From NCBI RefSeq assembly GCF_014202345.1, contig NZ_JACHGO010000011.1:1-64000 (forward strand): DNA of 64,000 nucleotides. Reading direction: 5' to 3'. This document shows positions 23,421 through 30,846 of the stretch, piece by piece. The stretch comes from Desulfovibrio intestinalis (GTDB lineage: Bacteria > Desulfobacterota > Desulfovibrionia > Desulfovibrionales > Desulfovibrionaceae). A program made the translations under genes and the position numbers. Positions within the stretch are counted from its first letter, which is position 1. Every line of letters starts with the position of its first letter. A model generated the notes under the pieces. That model did not search any database and was not told the DNA's origin. It saw only the letters and a list, made by a program, of their open reading frames with translations.

Positions 23421-23956
23421 TATATTTCCTCCTTGCCGAAGGCGTCGCGCAGGGCGAAAAAGCCGTCGCGGGCTTCGGGAATAAGCGCTTTCTTTTCACG
23501 GCCCACATAGATGGCGAACAGCACCGCGCCCGCCGCATCCAGAAATTGCACGCTGTGGCTTTCCAGCCCCATGAAGGGCAGGGAAAGGAAGCAGATGTGG
23601 GCAACTTCATCACTGCAAATATGGCCGCTCAGGGGAAGGCCGTGCTCAAGATTGAAGTAGCCTCCGCCGTGTTTGCCGCCGGGAATGCGCCCCTTGATCT
23701 CCACAACACTGCGTCCGTGACGCATGATGAAGGTCGCACAGGGCCACTGGGCCAGACCTTGCCACACATCGTCAAAGGCCGTGCCGGGGGCAAAAGCCCT
23801 CATGCTTTCGGGCAGGGCGCGGGCGGCGCACAGTTCAGTGACCGCGAACTGCCGGGCAATGGTGTCGAGCATGACCATCTTTTGCGTGGTCAGCATCGTT
23901 TCCACCTGCGGGCGCAGGGCTTCAATGGCAGATGTGTCTGCAGTGCAAGTGCTCAT
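23420..23956 (-). CDS. hutX: Heme utilisation carrier protein, HutX/ChuX family
   Basis: A 178-residue cytosolic protein of the HutX/ChuX heme-trafficking family. Shared features are the length, an N-terminal helical part with MVMLDTIARQFAVTELCAARALP, and the strand-rich core FIMRHGRSVVEIKGRIPGGKHGGGYFNLE with SVQFLDAAGAVLFAIYVGREKK. ChuX-type proteins bind heme and hand it to the degrading enzyme. It sits between the ECF ATPase and the flavodoxin, overlapping the latter, as in known anaerobic heme-use operons. Confidence 0.85.
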   Translation of the reverse strand: MSTCTADTSAIEALRPQVETMLTTQKMVMLDTIARQFAVTELCAARALPESMRAFAPGTAFDDVWQGLAQWPCATFIMRHGRSVVEIKGRIPGGKHGGGYFNLEHGLPLSGHICSDEVAHICFLSLPFMGLESHSVQFLDAAGAVLFAIYVGREKKALIPEARDGFFALRDAFGKEEI

Positions 23957-23968
23957 AATAAATCTCCT

Positions 23969-25432
23969 CTATGCTGCCGGAGCGGCGGCGTCGTGTATGC
24001 CGGTACGGTCCCCTTGCGCGGCGGGTAAGCTGTAATCCGGCGGCAGGGGCAGCCGCAGGGCATGGCGGCCCATGCGGGCCAGTAATTCAAGGTCATGCGT
24101 GATAAGCAGTATGCAGCGGCCTTCCAGCGCCTGAGCTTCCAGCGCCTGCGCCAGCCGGGCCATGTTTTGTCCGTCCAGGCCGCTGGTGGGTTCGTCCAGT
24201 ATGAGCAGACGCGGCTTTTTAGCCAGCGCGCAGGCAATGACAAGACGCTGCTTTTCGCCGCCGGAAAGCGATTGGGGATGGCGCTGCGCCAGAGCTTCCA
24301 GCCCGAAGGCTGTCAGCAGGTCCAGAGCGGCCTTTTTGTCTTTTTGGCCTGCCAGATCAAGGCAGGTCTGCACCTCTGCGAGCACCGTTCTCATATGGAG
24401 CTGATGGTCGGCATTTTGTAGCACGATGCCAGTGCCAGCGAGACGTTGGCGCGGGGGCATGGGCTGCCCGTCCAGCGTGATTTCTCCGGCCTGGGGCAGG
24501 TTCAGTCCGGCCAGCACGCGGGCCAGTGTCGTCTTGCCCGTGCCGTTGGGGCCGATGAGCGCCGTGATGCCCGAGGGCAGCGCAATGCGGGCGTTTTCGT
24601 ACAGGGGGTCCTGCCCTTTGTGAGCATAGGTGAGGTTGTGCGCTTCCACCGGGCATGATTCGGCGATGGAACAGGAGGGCAGCACGTCGCGCACGTCAGG
24701 CACGCAGGCTTCCCGCAGACCGTAACTGGCACGCAGGTCTGCATCGTACAGGATGGAAAAATCTCCCTGCTCGCGGATACGCCCGTCCTGCATGACGATG
24801 ACCCTGTCGGCCACGTCGGCCAGCCAGTACAGGCGGTGATCCACCACCAGAATGGCCATGCCCTGTGCTTTGAGCTGCTTGAGTTGCAGGGCCAGTTCTT
24901 CTGTGGATTCGGGGTCCAGGTTGGCGGTGGGTTCGTCCAGAATGAGCGCCTGCGGGGTTTGCGTCCACAAGGTCGCAAGGCCAACTTTTTGTTTCTGCCC
25001 TTCCGAAAGTTCGTGAATGGACGCGCCCAGCAGCGGTTGCAGGTTGAACTGGCGCACTGACCGCTTCACGGTTTCGTGCATTGTATCCACGGGCATGCCT
25101 TGCCATTCAAGGGCAAAGGCCAGCTCGTCCTCCACATTGAGCGCAAAGAACTGCTGTTCCGGGTCTTGAAAAAGCGTACCTGCCTGCTGGGCCAGATGAG
25201 GCAAATCCTGTTCCACGGTGGGGGTACCGTTGACGAGCACCTGACCCTCCAGAATACCGGCAAAATGCAGGGGGCACAGCCCGTTGGCCAGGCGGATGAG
25301 CGTTGATTTGCCGCAACCGCTAGCCCCGGTGCAAAGCACCACTTCGCCGGGTTTGACATGCAGCGAGATATTTTCCACCGCTGGCCGCCCCTGGAACGGG
25401 TAGGTGTAGCTGACATTATTAAAGCGCAACAT
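23969..25432 (-). CDS. ECF transporter ATPase, fused A1-A2 (duplicated ABC domains)
   Basis: A 487-residue protein with two complete ABC ATPase domains in tandem. Domain 1 (about 1-235) has GASGCGKST, the signature LSEGQKQKVGLA and ILDEPTANLD. Domain 2 (about 265-475) has GPNGTGKTT, LSGGEKQRLVIA and ILDEPTSGLD. Energy-coupling-factor importers need an A-A' pair; here both are on one chain. The start overlaps the EcfT stop (TGATG). With the T and S components it would import a small molecule, by context heme or a heme-derived compound. Confidence 0.9.
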   Translation of the reverse strand: MLRFNNVSYTYPFQGRPAVENISLHVKPGEVVLCTGASGCGKSTLIRLANGLCPLHFAGILEGQVLVNGTPTVEQDLPHLAQQAGTLFQDPEQQFFALNVEDELAFALEWQGMPVDTMHETVKRSVRQFNLQPLLGASIHELSEGQKQKVGLATLWTQTPQALILDEPTANLDPESTEELALQLKQLKAQGMAILVVDHRLYWLADVADRVIVMQDGRIREQGDFSILYDADLRASYGLREACVPDVRDVLPSCSIAESCPVEAHNLTYAHKGQDPLYENARIALPSGITALIGPNGTGKTTLARVLAGLNLPQAGEITLDGQPMPPRQRLAGTGIVLQNADHQLHMRTVLAEVQTCLDLAGQKDKKAALDLLTAFGLEALAQRHPQSLSGGEKQRLVIACALAKKPRLLILDEPTSGLDGQNMARLAQALEAQALEGRCILLITHDLELLARMGRHALRLPLPPDYSLPAAQGDRTGIHDAAAPAA

Positions 25433-26214
25433 CAGCGCATGCCTCCTGTCACAGGATTATTCAACATGTACTGGCAGGCAAGCGCGCCGACCACCACAAG
25501 CATAGCTGCTGCCAGCAGCAGGCTGTCGCGGCGGGTCCAGGCATTGGTGCGGTAGGGAGTGAGTTTTTCACCCATGCCAAGCCCCTTGAGCTCAGCCGCG
25601 ACCCCCAGATCTTCCGAAGTGCGCAGGGAGCGGAACAGGAGGGGCGTAAACAGCAGGCGCAGGCTGAGTATGGGATGGCACGTCATTGTCCACGGATTCA
25701 GCTTGTAGCCACGCAGCTTGAGGGATTCCGTCACCTGCTTCACGTCATTGATGAAGGTGGGGATAAACCGGATAATGACCGCCGCTGGCAGATATATGCA
25801 GAAGGGCAGGCGCATCCCGCGCAGTGCGTCCAGCAGATATTGCACCCGGCTGGACAACGCCAGCGGCAGCACCACATGCAGCATGGTCAGCACACGCAAA
25901 AAGGGAATTGCCAATGACGTGAAGTTCATCCCGCCCATGAGGCGGGGCGAAAACTGCCCCATAATCCATACGCAGCCCATTGCCATAAAAATCATGACAG
26001 TCAGGACGGCATAGGCCACAAGCAGGGCCTTGGGTTTGCGCATGCACAGGGCATAGCACAGTGAGGCCCCGGCCAGCACCAGCTGGCCTTCAAGGTTGGA
26101 AACAATAAGGGTACCCAGCGAGGCAAGCACACTTACCCCGATTTTGGCCCGCACGTCGGCCTCATAAAGCCAGCCCTGCGGCAAAGGGCGGTTACTGGCG
26201 TACAATGCCTGCAT
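25432..26214 (-). CDS. ecfT: ECF transporter transmembrane (T) component
   Basis: A 260-residue CbiQ/EcfT-type protein with several hydrophobic helices in residues 25-130 and the coupling-helix region IIRFIPTFINDVKQVTESLKLRGY...LFRSLRTSEDLGVAAELKGLG, containing the conserved Arg-rich motifs that dock onto the ATPases. The first 22 bases overlap the S-component gene and the last base overlaps the ATPase gene, so the three are produced together. Confidence 0.9.
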   Translation of the reverse strand: MQALYASNRPLPQGWLYEADVRAKIGVSVLASLGTLIVSNLEGQLVLAGASLCYALCMRKPKALLVAYAVLTVMIFMAMGCVWIMGQFSPRLMGGMNFTSLAIPFLRVLTMLHVVLPLALSSRVQYLLDALRGMRLPFCIYLPAAVIIRFIPTFINDVKQVTESLKLRGYKLNPWTMTCHPILSLRLLFTPLLFRSLRTSEDLGVAAELKGLGMGEKLTPYRTNAWTRRDSLLLAAAMLVVVGALACQYMLNNPVTGGMR

Positions 26215-26737
26215 GGCGCAGCTCCCTTACGGCTCTGACGCCGGTAAAAAGACCTATAAGCGCACCCGCGTACCCCAGAATCACAATGGGCACGGCGGCC
26301 ACGAGCATGGCTGGGTTTTCACGCATGTACAGCCATGAAACACCCAGAGAGCAAATCCTGAACAGGAGGTCGAAGACGGCCACCGCCACCAACGGCCCCC
26401 AGGGTCTTGCATAACCGCCTGCGAGAGCCACTGCTGTTTCCGCAACCAGAGCCGCCGCCAGCATGGCTGGCAGCAAGGTAATGCTGGCACCGAGCAACAG
26501 CGCGCTCACCAGCATGTTGATAAGCACGAAAAGCAGCAGGGTGCCGGGCTTGCGCACCTTGTAGAGCATGACTATAAGCAGGGTGGTAAAAACGAGGTTC
26601 TTCAACAGCAGGGACACCGGATTCATGCCCCCTCCGGCCAGGGCCACCAGTAAGGTGGAGATTTTGGCAGCTGCCGAAAATACCCCTATGACCACCAGTT
26701 CATGGGCACTCCAGTAGCGGTTGACCGTGGACTTCAT
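26192..26737 (-). CDS. ECF transporter substrate-binding (S) component, MptD/Trep_Strep-like
   Basis: A 181-residue membrane protein with about five or six helices, resembling the MptD/Trep_Strep family of ECF S components (opening segment WSAHELVVIGVFSAAAKIS). S components bind the substrate in the membrane. By location between a TonB receptor and a heme carrier, the substrate is probably heme; ECF-type heme importers are known in some Gram-positive bacteria. The ATG at 26737 is preferred for its AGGAGA site; a longer reading would cross the hairpin at 26750-26804. Confidence 0.75.
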   Translation of the reverse strand: MKSTVNRYWSAHELVVIGVFSAAAKISTLLVALAGGGMNPVSLLLKNLVFTTLLIVMLYKVRKPGTLLLFVLINMLVSALLLGASITLLPAMLAAALVAETAVALAGGYARPWGPLVAVAVFDLLFRICSLGVSWLYMRENPAMLVAAVPIVILGYAGALIGLFTGVRAVRELRHAGIVRQ

Positions 26738-26749
26738 GATGCGTCTCCT

Positions 26750-26804
26750 GGCCCGTCTCTTATAGGAATTGAATATGAAATTCAATGCCAAAAAGAGACG
26801 GGCC
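26750..26804 (-). promoter_or_regulatory. Intercistronic hairpin between receptor and ECF genes
   Basis: Perfect 12-bp arms GGCCCGTCTCTT (26750-26761) and AAGAGACGGGCC (26793-26804) enclose a second inverted repeat ATTGAAT/ATTCAAT. On the transcript the distal arm abuts the AGGAGA ribosome site of the S-component gene. No T tail follows. Likely effects are mRNA stabilisation or lower expression of the transporter than the receptor. Confidence 0.7.
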
Positions 26805-26810
26805 CGATTA

Positions 26811-28916
26811 TTAAAACTCTACACTGACCTTGATGTTGGCATGCACGCCGGGCTCATAGATGGAGTTACCGGTATTGAGTGCATACTTTTCATTAAAGAT
26901 GTTAAGCACTTCACCCACAATGGCATACTGCTTTTCAGAACCGAACTTCACACCCAGCATGGCGTTGGCTGTGGTCCAGGAGTCATTGGAGTACACGGTG
27001 CGGGTGGCGGTGCCGCTTTCCTGTTCGGTTTTGCTGGCAAAGCGAATGTAGGCGTCGCCCATAATATCCAGATTCTCATTGACGGGGTAGAGCGCGCGTA
27101 CGCCGGTACGGCCAGTCCATTCCGGCGTGCCGGTTTTCCACGTGGTGTAATTACCGTTGTCAAACTGGCGCTTCATCCAGGTAACGTCGATGTAGGGCGT
27201 GAAGCCGAAGGGCAGATCGTAGCCTGCGCTGAATTCCACACCGTGAGTCTTGGCCTGGCTGACATTCTGGTAGTGGTACAGATTGGTGCCAGTCTGCATG
27301 GATGAAATATAGTCGTCGGCCACGGTGTAGAAGCCTGTGACGTCAAGGCTGAGGCCGTGGGCGTAGTAGCGTGCGCCCACTTCCCAGGTGTTGGACTTTT
27401 CAGGCTTGAGATCCTGGTTGGGATATACCGTGCCGCCGCCCATGCTGGAGGTGATGTATTTTTCCTGCAAGTTGGGCACGCGGAAGCCTTGAGAAAATCC
27501 CGCCCGCAGGGTCAGGTCGTCAATGCCCTGCCACATGAGCGAAACGTTGAACACCGGCTGGGATTCCCACGTGTCGCCAGTGCCGCCGGCATTGAGATCG
27601 CTGTAGGTGGTGCTTGGGGGCATAGAGGTTTTTTTGCGCTGCCAGCCTTCGGCTGTGCCCATGTGCGAACTCACCCACGTCTGGCGCACGCCATAGGACA
27701 GCGTGAAGTCCCAGGGCAGCTTGCTTTCCATCAGCGCGTACAGGGCATGGGTGTCCATGTGGCCTTTGTACTTGTAGTGGCTGTCAGTCAGGGTATTGAT
27801 CTGCATCATGGGGTTGGGCTTCACGGTCATGTTCATATCCGTGTCGGTTTTGGCGTCAAGATCGTCCCGATTGAACTCGTAGCCCGCGATAAGGTAATTG
27901 CTTTCGCCAATGGCCCAGTCAGATTGAAGGCTAGCGCCCCACTGCTCATTTTTGTTGTTGGCGTAGTTGTCCATAAGCATGGACATAGGACCGCTTGCCG
28001 ACTCCACATGGTTGAGCATTTTTTTCCGGCTATGCTGCCAGAAGGCATCCATGCGCAGGCGCGGCAGGAAGAATGCGATATCCTTGGCTTCTACGAAGAC
28101 TGCGGCTTTTTTGCGTTCCCAGGGGGAAATGTCAACATAGAAATTGGGGGTGCTTGTGTCGCCAGCCAGAATTTCACTGTAAAACTGTTCGTACAGACCG
28201 CCAACCGTGAGGTGCGGGTTGAAGTCATAACTCAGAAAGGCCGAGCCGGACTGCTGCTTGAACTTGGAATGCTTGGCCTCGCCATCAGGGGTGGACAGGT
28301 TATACTGGTAGGTATTGGCCCCGGTGACGCGGTACTTGAGTCCTTCGTATCCGCCGTATAGCGAAAGGCTCTCGTCAAAGCCCCGTGTGGAGCCGTTGTA
28401 GCTGGTGGTTATCTGCCCTTGAATGGGCTTTGTGCCGCCCTTCTTGGTTATGATGTTGATAACGCCGCCCATGGCTTCGGAGCCGTAAAGTACCGAAGCC
28501 GGTCCCTTGATGACCTCAATTCTTTCAATCATGGCAGGGTCCACAAGCAGGGCAGTGCCATCCATAGACTTGTTTTCAGCAATTTTTTGCCCGTCAACAA
28601 GCACCAGCACCCGGTTGGGGCTTTCGCCACGGATGGCAATGCGCTTCAAGCCCTGTGCCCCGGAGTTGACGACCTGCACGCCGGGAATGTCCTGCAAAAT
28701 TCCGCCTACTGTGGCCGCAGGAGAAAGCTTTATTTCCTCTTCCGTCACCACGCTTACGGCCATAGGCACGTCCAGCAATTCTTTTTCAACGCGCGATGCT
28801 GATACCTTGACGGTATCGGTCTGAAGAGGTTCGGCATGGGCAGGGGCGCTCCAGAACAGTGCCCCGGCCAGACCCAGGGGGAGAGCATGCCTGCGTAAGT
28901 TACGCAGCAAGATCAT
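26811..28916 (-). CDS. TonB-dependent outer-membrane receptor (probable heme receptor)
   Basis: A 701-residue receptor with a signal peptide ending SAPAHA (about residue 28), a TonB-box-like DTVKVSA, a plug domain (about 45-155: VPMAVSVVTEEEI, IAIRGESPNRVLVLVDGQ, IEVIKGPASVLYGSEAMGGVINI) and a 22-strand barrel ending in a C-terminal Phe. Size and neighbours fit a heme or hemoprotein receptor of the HmuR/ShuA type, though the conserved heme-ligand FRAP/NPNL box is not clear. Its start lies 17 bases inside the HutW-like gene. Another tetrapyrrole, including cobalamin, is not excluded. Confidence 0.85.
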   Translation of the reverse strand: MILLRNLRRHALPLGLAGALFWSAPAHAEPLQTDTVKVSASRVEKELLDVPMAVSVVTEEEIKLSPAATVGGILQDIPGVQVVNSGAQGLKRIAIRGESPNRVLVLVDGQKIAENKSMDGTALLVDPAMIERIEVIKGPASVLYGSEAMGGVINIITKKGGTKPIQGQITTSYNGSTRGFDESLSLYGGYEGLKYRVTGANTYQYNLSTPDGEAKHSKFKQQSGSAFLSYDFNPHLTVGGLYEQFYSEILAGDTSTPNFYVDISPWERKKAAVFVEAKDIAFFLPRLRMDAFWQHSRKKMLNHVESASGPMSMLMDNYANNKNEQWGASLQSDWAIGESNYLIAGYEFNRDDLDAKTDTDMNMTVKPNPMMQINTLTDSHYKYKGHMDTHALYALMESKLPWDFTLSYGVRQTWVSSHMGTAEGWQRKKTSMPPSTTYSDLNAGGTGDTWESQPVFNVSLMWQGIDDLTLRAGFSQGFRVPNLQEKYITSSMGGGTVYPNQDLKPEKSNTWEVGARYYAHGLSLDVTGFYTVADDYISSMQTGTNLYHYQNVSQAKTHGVEFSAGYDLPFGFTPYIDVTWMKRQFDNGNYTTWKTGTPEWTGRTGVRALYPVNENLDIMGDAYIRFASKTEQESGTATRTVYSNDSWTTANAMLGVKFGSEKQYAIVGEVLNIFNEKYALNTGNSIYEPGVHANIKVSVEF

Positions 28917-30315
28917 CGTTTTCCTCCAGTATGAGTTTGAGATAGTTGAGCAACAACTGTGAAAGATTCACCTGCCAGAACTGCCCGGCCATAGTCAGCA
29001 CGGCGCGGCCCCGATCGCGCATCAACAGACCCGCGCGCTGCCACTGGGTCAGCAGGGGGGACCATATATCGTCAAGGGGCAGGGCAAAGCGTTCTTCAAG
29101 GGCGGACAGGTTCAGACAGCCTTGCTCCATATCTTCGGCCACGGCCCTGAACAGGGCATAATGGGAGGACGGTTTTTGAAGCATGCTCACGGGCTTGCGG
29201 CCTTCAGCCACTTGCTGCCGCCAGGAGTCGTAATCGGGGGTGTTGATGTAGAAGTTTCCGGCAAAGTTGCCGCCGCCGCCGGGGCCGAAGGCAAGGCAGT
29301 TGGCGGAACCCTTGACGTAGAGGTTGTACAGGTTGCGCTCTCTGGAGGTGCGCGCCCAATGGCTGATGGACAGGCGGCGGTAGCGCGCTTCAGTCATGGC
29401 CTCGACCGAGGCCGCAAACATGGCCGACTGCGCGGGTATATCCGCTGATGGCGGGATGCTGCCGCTTTCAATGGCTTTGCCCAGCGGGGTCTGGCCATAC
29501 ACGTTGAGCTGGTAGCAGTCGGCGCCGTCCAGATTGAGGGACTGGGTAAAGGCGATGTCTTCCAGCCAGCAGTCCATATCCTGTCTGGGGAACCCGTAAA
29601 TGAGGTCCACAATAACCGCTGACTGGTCGTAGCTCATGAGCAGTTCAAGCCCGCGAGCCATGTCTTCCCTGGTACCCAGGCGGCCCATTGAACGCCGGAT
29701 TTCAGTATTGAAGCTCTGCACGCCCAGCGAGAATCTGTTGGCTCCCCCGGCAAAGCAGGCTTCCATTTTGCGGGCGTCAAAGTTGGTCAACCGTCCTTCG
29801 ACGGTTATTTCGCAGTCATTGGCCAGGGGCAGGCTTTGACGCGCGGCCTTGAGAATACGCTCCAGGTCTTCAGCTTCCAGAGCGGTGGGGGTGCCGCCGC
29901 CAAGATACACGGCATGCACTGGAGTGCTCTGCGCGGCCGGGCTGTCGCGCCACAAGGCCAGTTCGGCCAGCAGGGTGTCGGTGTACTGGGCGCTTTCGTC
30001 CTCGCGGTAAGGTTTGTTGTAGAACCCGCAGTACAGGCAGTGGGTCTGGCAAAACGGCACATGAATGTACGCCACGGTTTTGCCCTGCAAGGGCTTTTGC
30101 AAAAGCGAGGTAATGAGGGGCTGTATTTCTTCGGCAGGCGTTGACCCGCCGCCCATGCCAGGATGCATGGCAATTTTGCCTTCAAAGGCGTGTGAAAGGG
30201 CGGAAACACCTTCTTTGGCAAAGTACTTGTCAGGATTGGGGCGCTTGAGAGAATTCAAACCATTTTGGTTGGAATTCTGCACTGATGCATGAAAGTTGTG
30301 AGTGTCGAACTGCAT
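28900..30315 (-). CDS. hutW: Radical SAM heme-degrading enzyme, ChuW/HutW-like
   Basis: A 471-residue radical SAM protein of the HemN/HemW/ChuW group. The [4Fe-4S] motif C89-x3-C93-x2-C96 follows HVPFC; GGGTPT and the RFSLGVQSFNTEIRRSMGR segment bind SAM. The long C-terminal extension and the neighbours (TonB receptor, HutX, flavodoxin) point to the ChuW/HutW heme methyltransferase, which opens heme and frees iron without oxygen, rather than to HemW chaperone or HemN coproporphyrinogen dehydrogenase, though those remain possible from sequence alone. It is the first gene of the locus. Confidence 0.8.
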   Translation of the reverse strand: MQFDTHNFHASVQNSNQNGLNSLKRPNPDKYFAKEGVSALSHAFEGKIAMHPGMGGGSTPAEEIQPLITSLLQKPLQGKTVAYIHVPFCQTHCLYCGFYNKPYREDESAQYTDTLLAELALWRDSPAAQSTPVHAVYLGGGTPTALEAEDLERILKAARQSLPLANDCEITVEGRLTNFDARKMEACFAGGANRFSLGVQSFNTEIRRSMGRLGTREDMARGLELLMSYDQSAVIVDLIYGFPRQDMDCWLEDIAFTQSLNLDGADCYQLNVYGQTPLGKAIESGSIPPSADIPAQSAMFAASVEAMTEARYRRLSISHWARTSRERNLYNLYVKGSANCLAFGPGGGGNFAGNFYINTPDYDSWRQQVAEGRKPVSMLQKPSSHYALFRAVAEDMEQGCLNLSALEERFALPLDDIWSPLLTQWQRAGLLMRDRGRAVLTMAGQFWQVNLSQLLLNYLKLILEENDDLAA

Positions 30316-30350
30316 GATCCTTCCTTTGTGGGGTCGGGCTGCCCATTAAG

Positions 30351-30404
30351 TTAGTCTTGTCTAATTTGTTTAGGTGAGTCTACAAAAATGAAATCGAATG
30401 TCAA
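30351..30404 (-). promoter_or_regulatory. Promoter and metalloregulator-like operators of the heme locus
   Basis: On the minus strand TTGACA (30399-30404) and TAGACT (30377-30382) are 16 bases apart, pointing at the HutW-like gene. Two DtxR-box-like sequences overlap or follow the -10: TTAGGTGAGTCTA (30370-30382, plus strand) and the dyad TTAGTCTTGTCTAA (30351-30364). A DtxR-family regulator is encoded nearby. The match to the TTAGGTTAG-type consensus is partial. Confidence 0.5.
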
Positions 30405-30701
30405 TTGCTTTCTTCATATTTTTTATTACAAAATATTTTATATTTTATTTCAGTAAGATATGATGGTTGATAGTGCCCGGTGCCTGCTGCAAAATCTTAC
30501 CCCCAGGCAAATACAGCGGTTAGTAGACGTATTTATGGGCGGTTTGAAGCGTCATAAACGTGGAGAACGACAAGTAGCTTGTTGGTCTGCTCGCAGTGCT
30601 GTTCATCGCATGGGGGCGCAGGGCAGCGGCACCTGGAATTGGTGCGGTTTGCCTGCACGATGGCGCGGCTTATGTGAATAGCAATGCGGGTGGTATTCAG
30701 C
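30405..30701. other. AT-rich intergenic region upstream of the heme locus
   Basis: Very AT-rich to about 30460, then of ordinary composition. No frame has a ribosome site plus recognisable protein. It could hold distal regulatory sites for the heme-locus promoter. Confidence 0.4.
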
Positions 30702-30727
30702 AAAAAAGCCCCCTGTTGTCAGGGGGC
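30702..30727 (-). terminator. Intrinsic terminator of the SLC13-type permease gene
   Basis: On the minus strand GCCCCCTG/CAGGGGGC (30708-30715 with 30720-30727, four-base loop) is followed by six T residues. It lies 120 bp past the stop. Confidence 0.8.
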
Positions 30728-30846
30728 CAGTTGGAGCCAGTTGCTGCTGGCTGTCTGTATCATCTGCGTCATCTGCATCAGGGGCGGCTACACGTTTTTA
30801 GTGGTAAACGCCTGCGGAGGAGACGCATGTTTTTGGTGGTGTAAAA

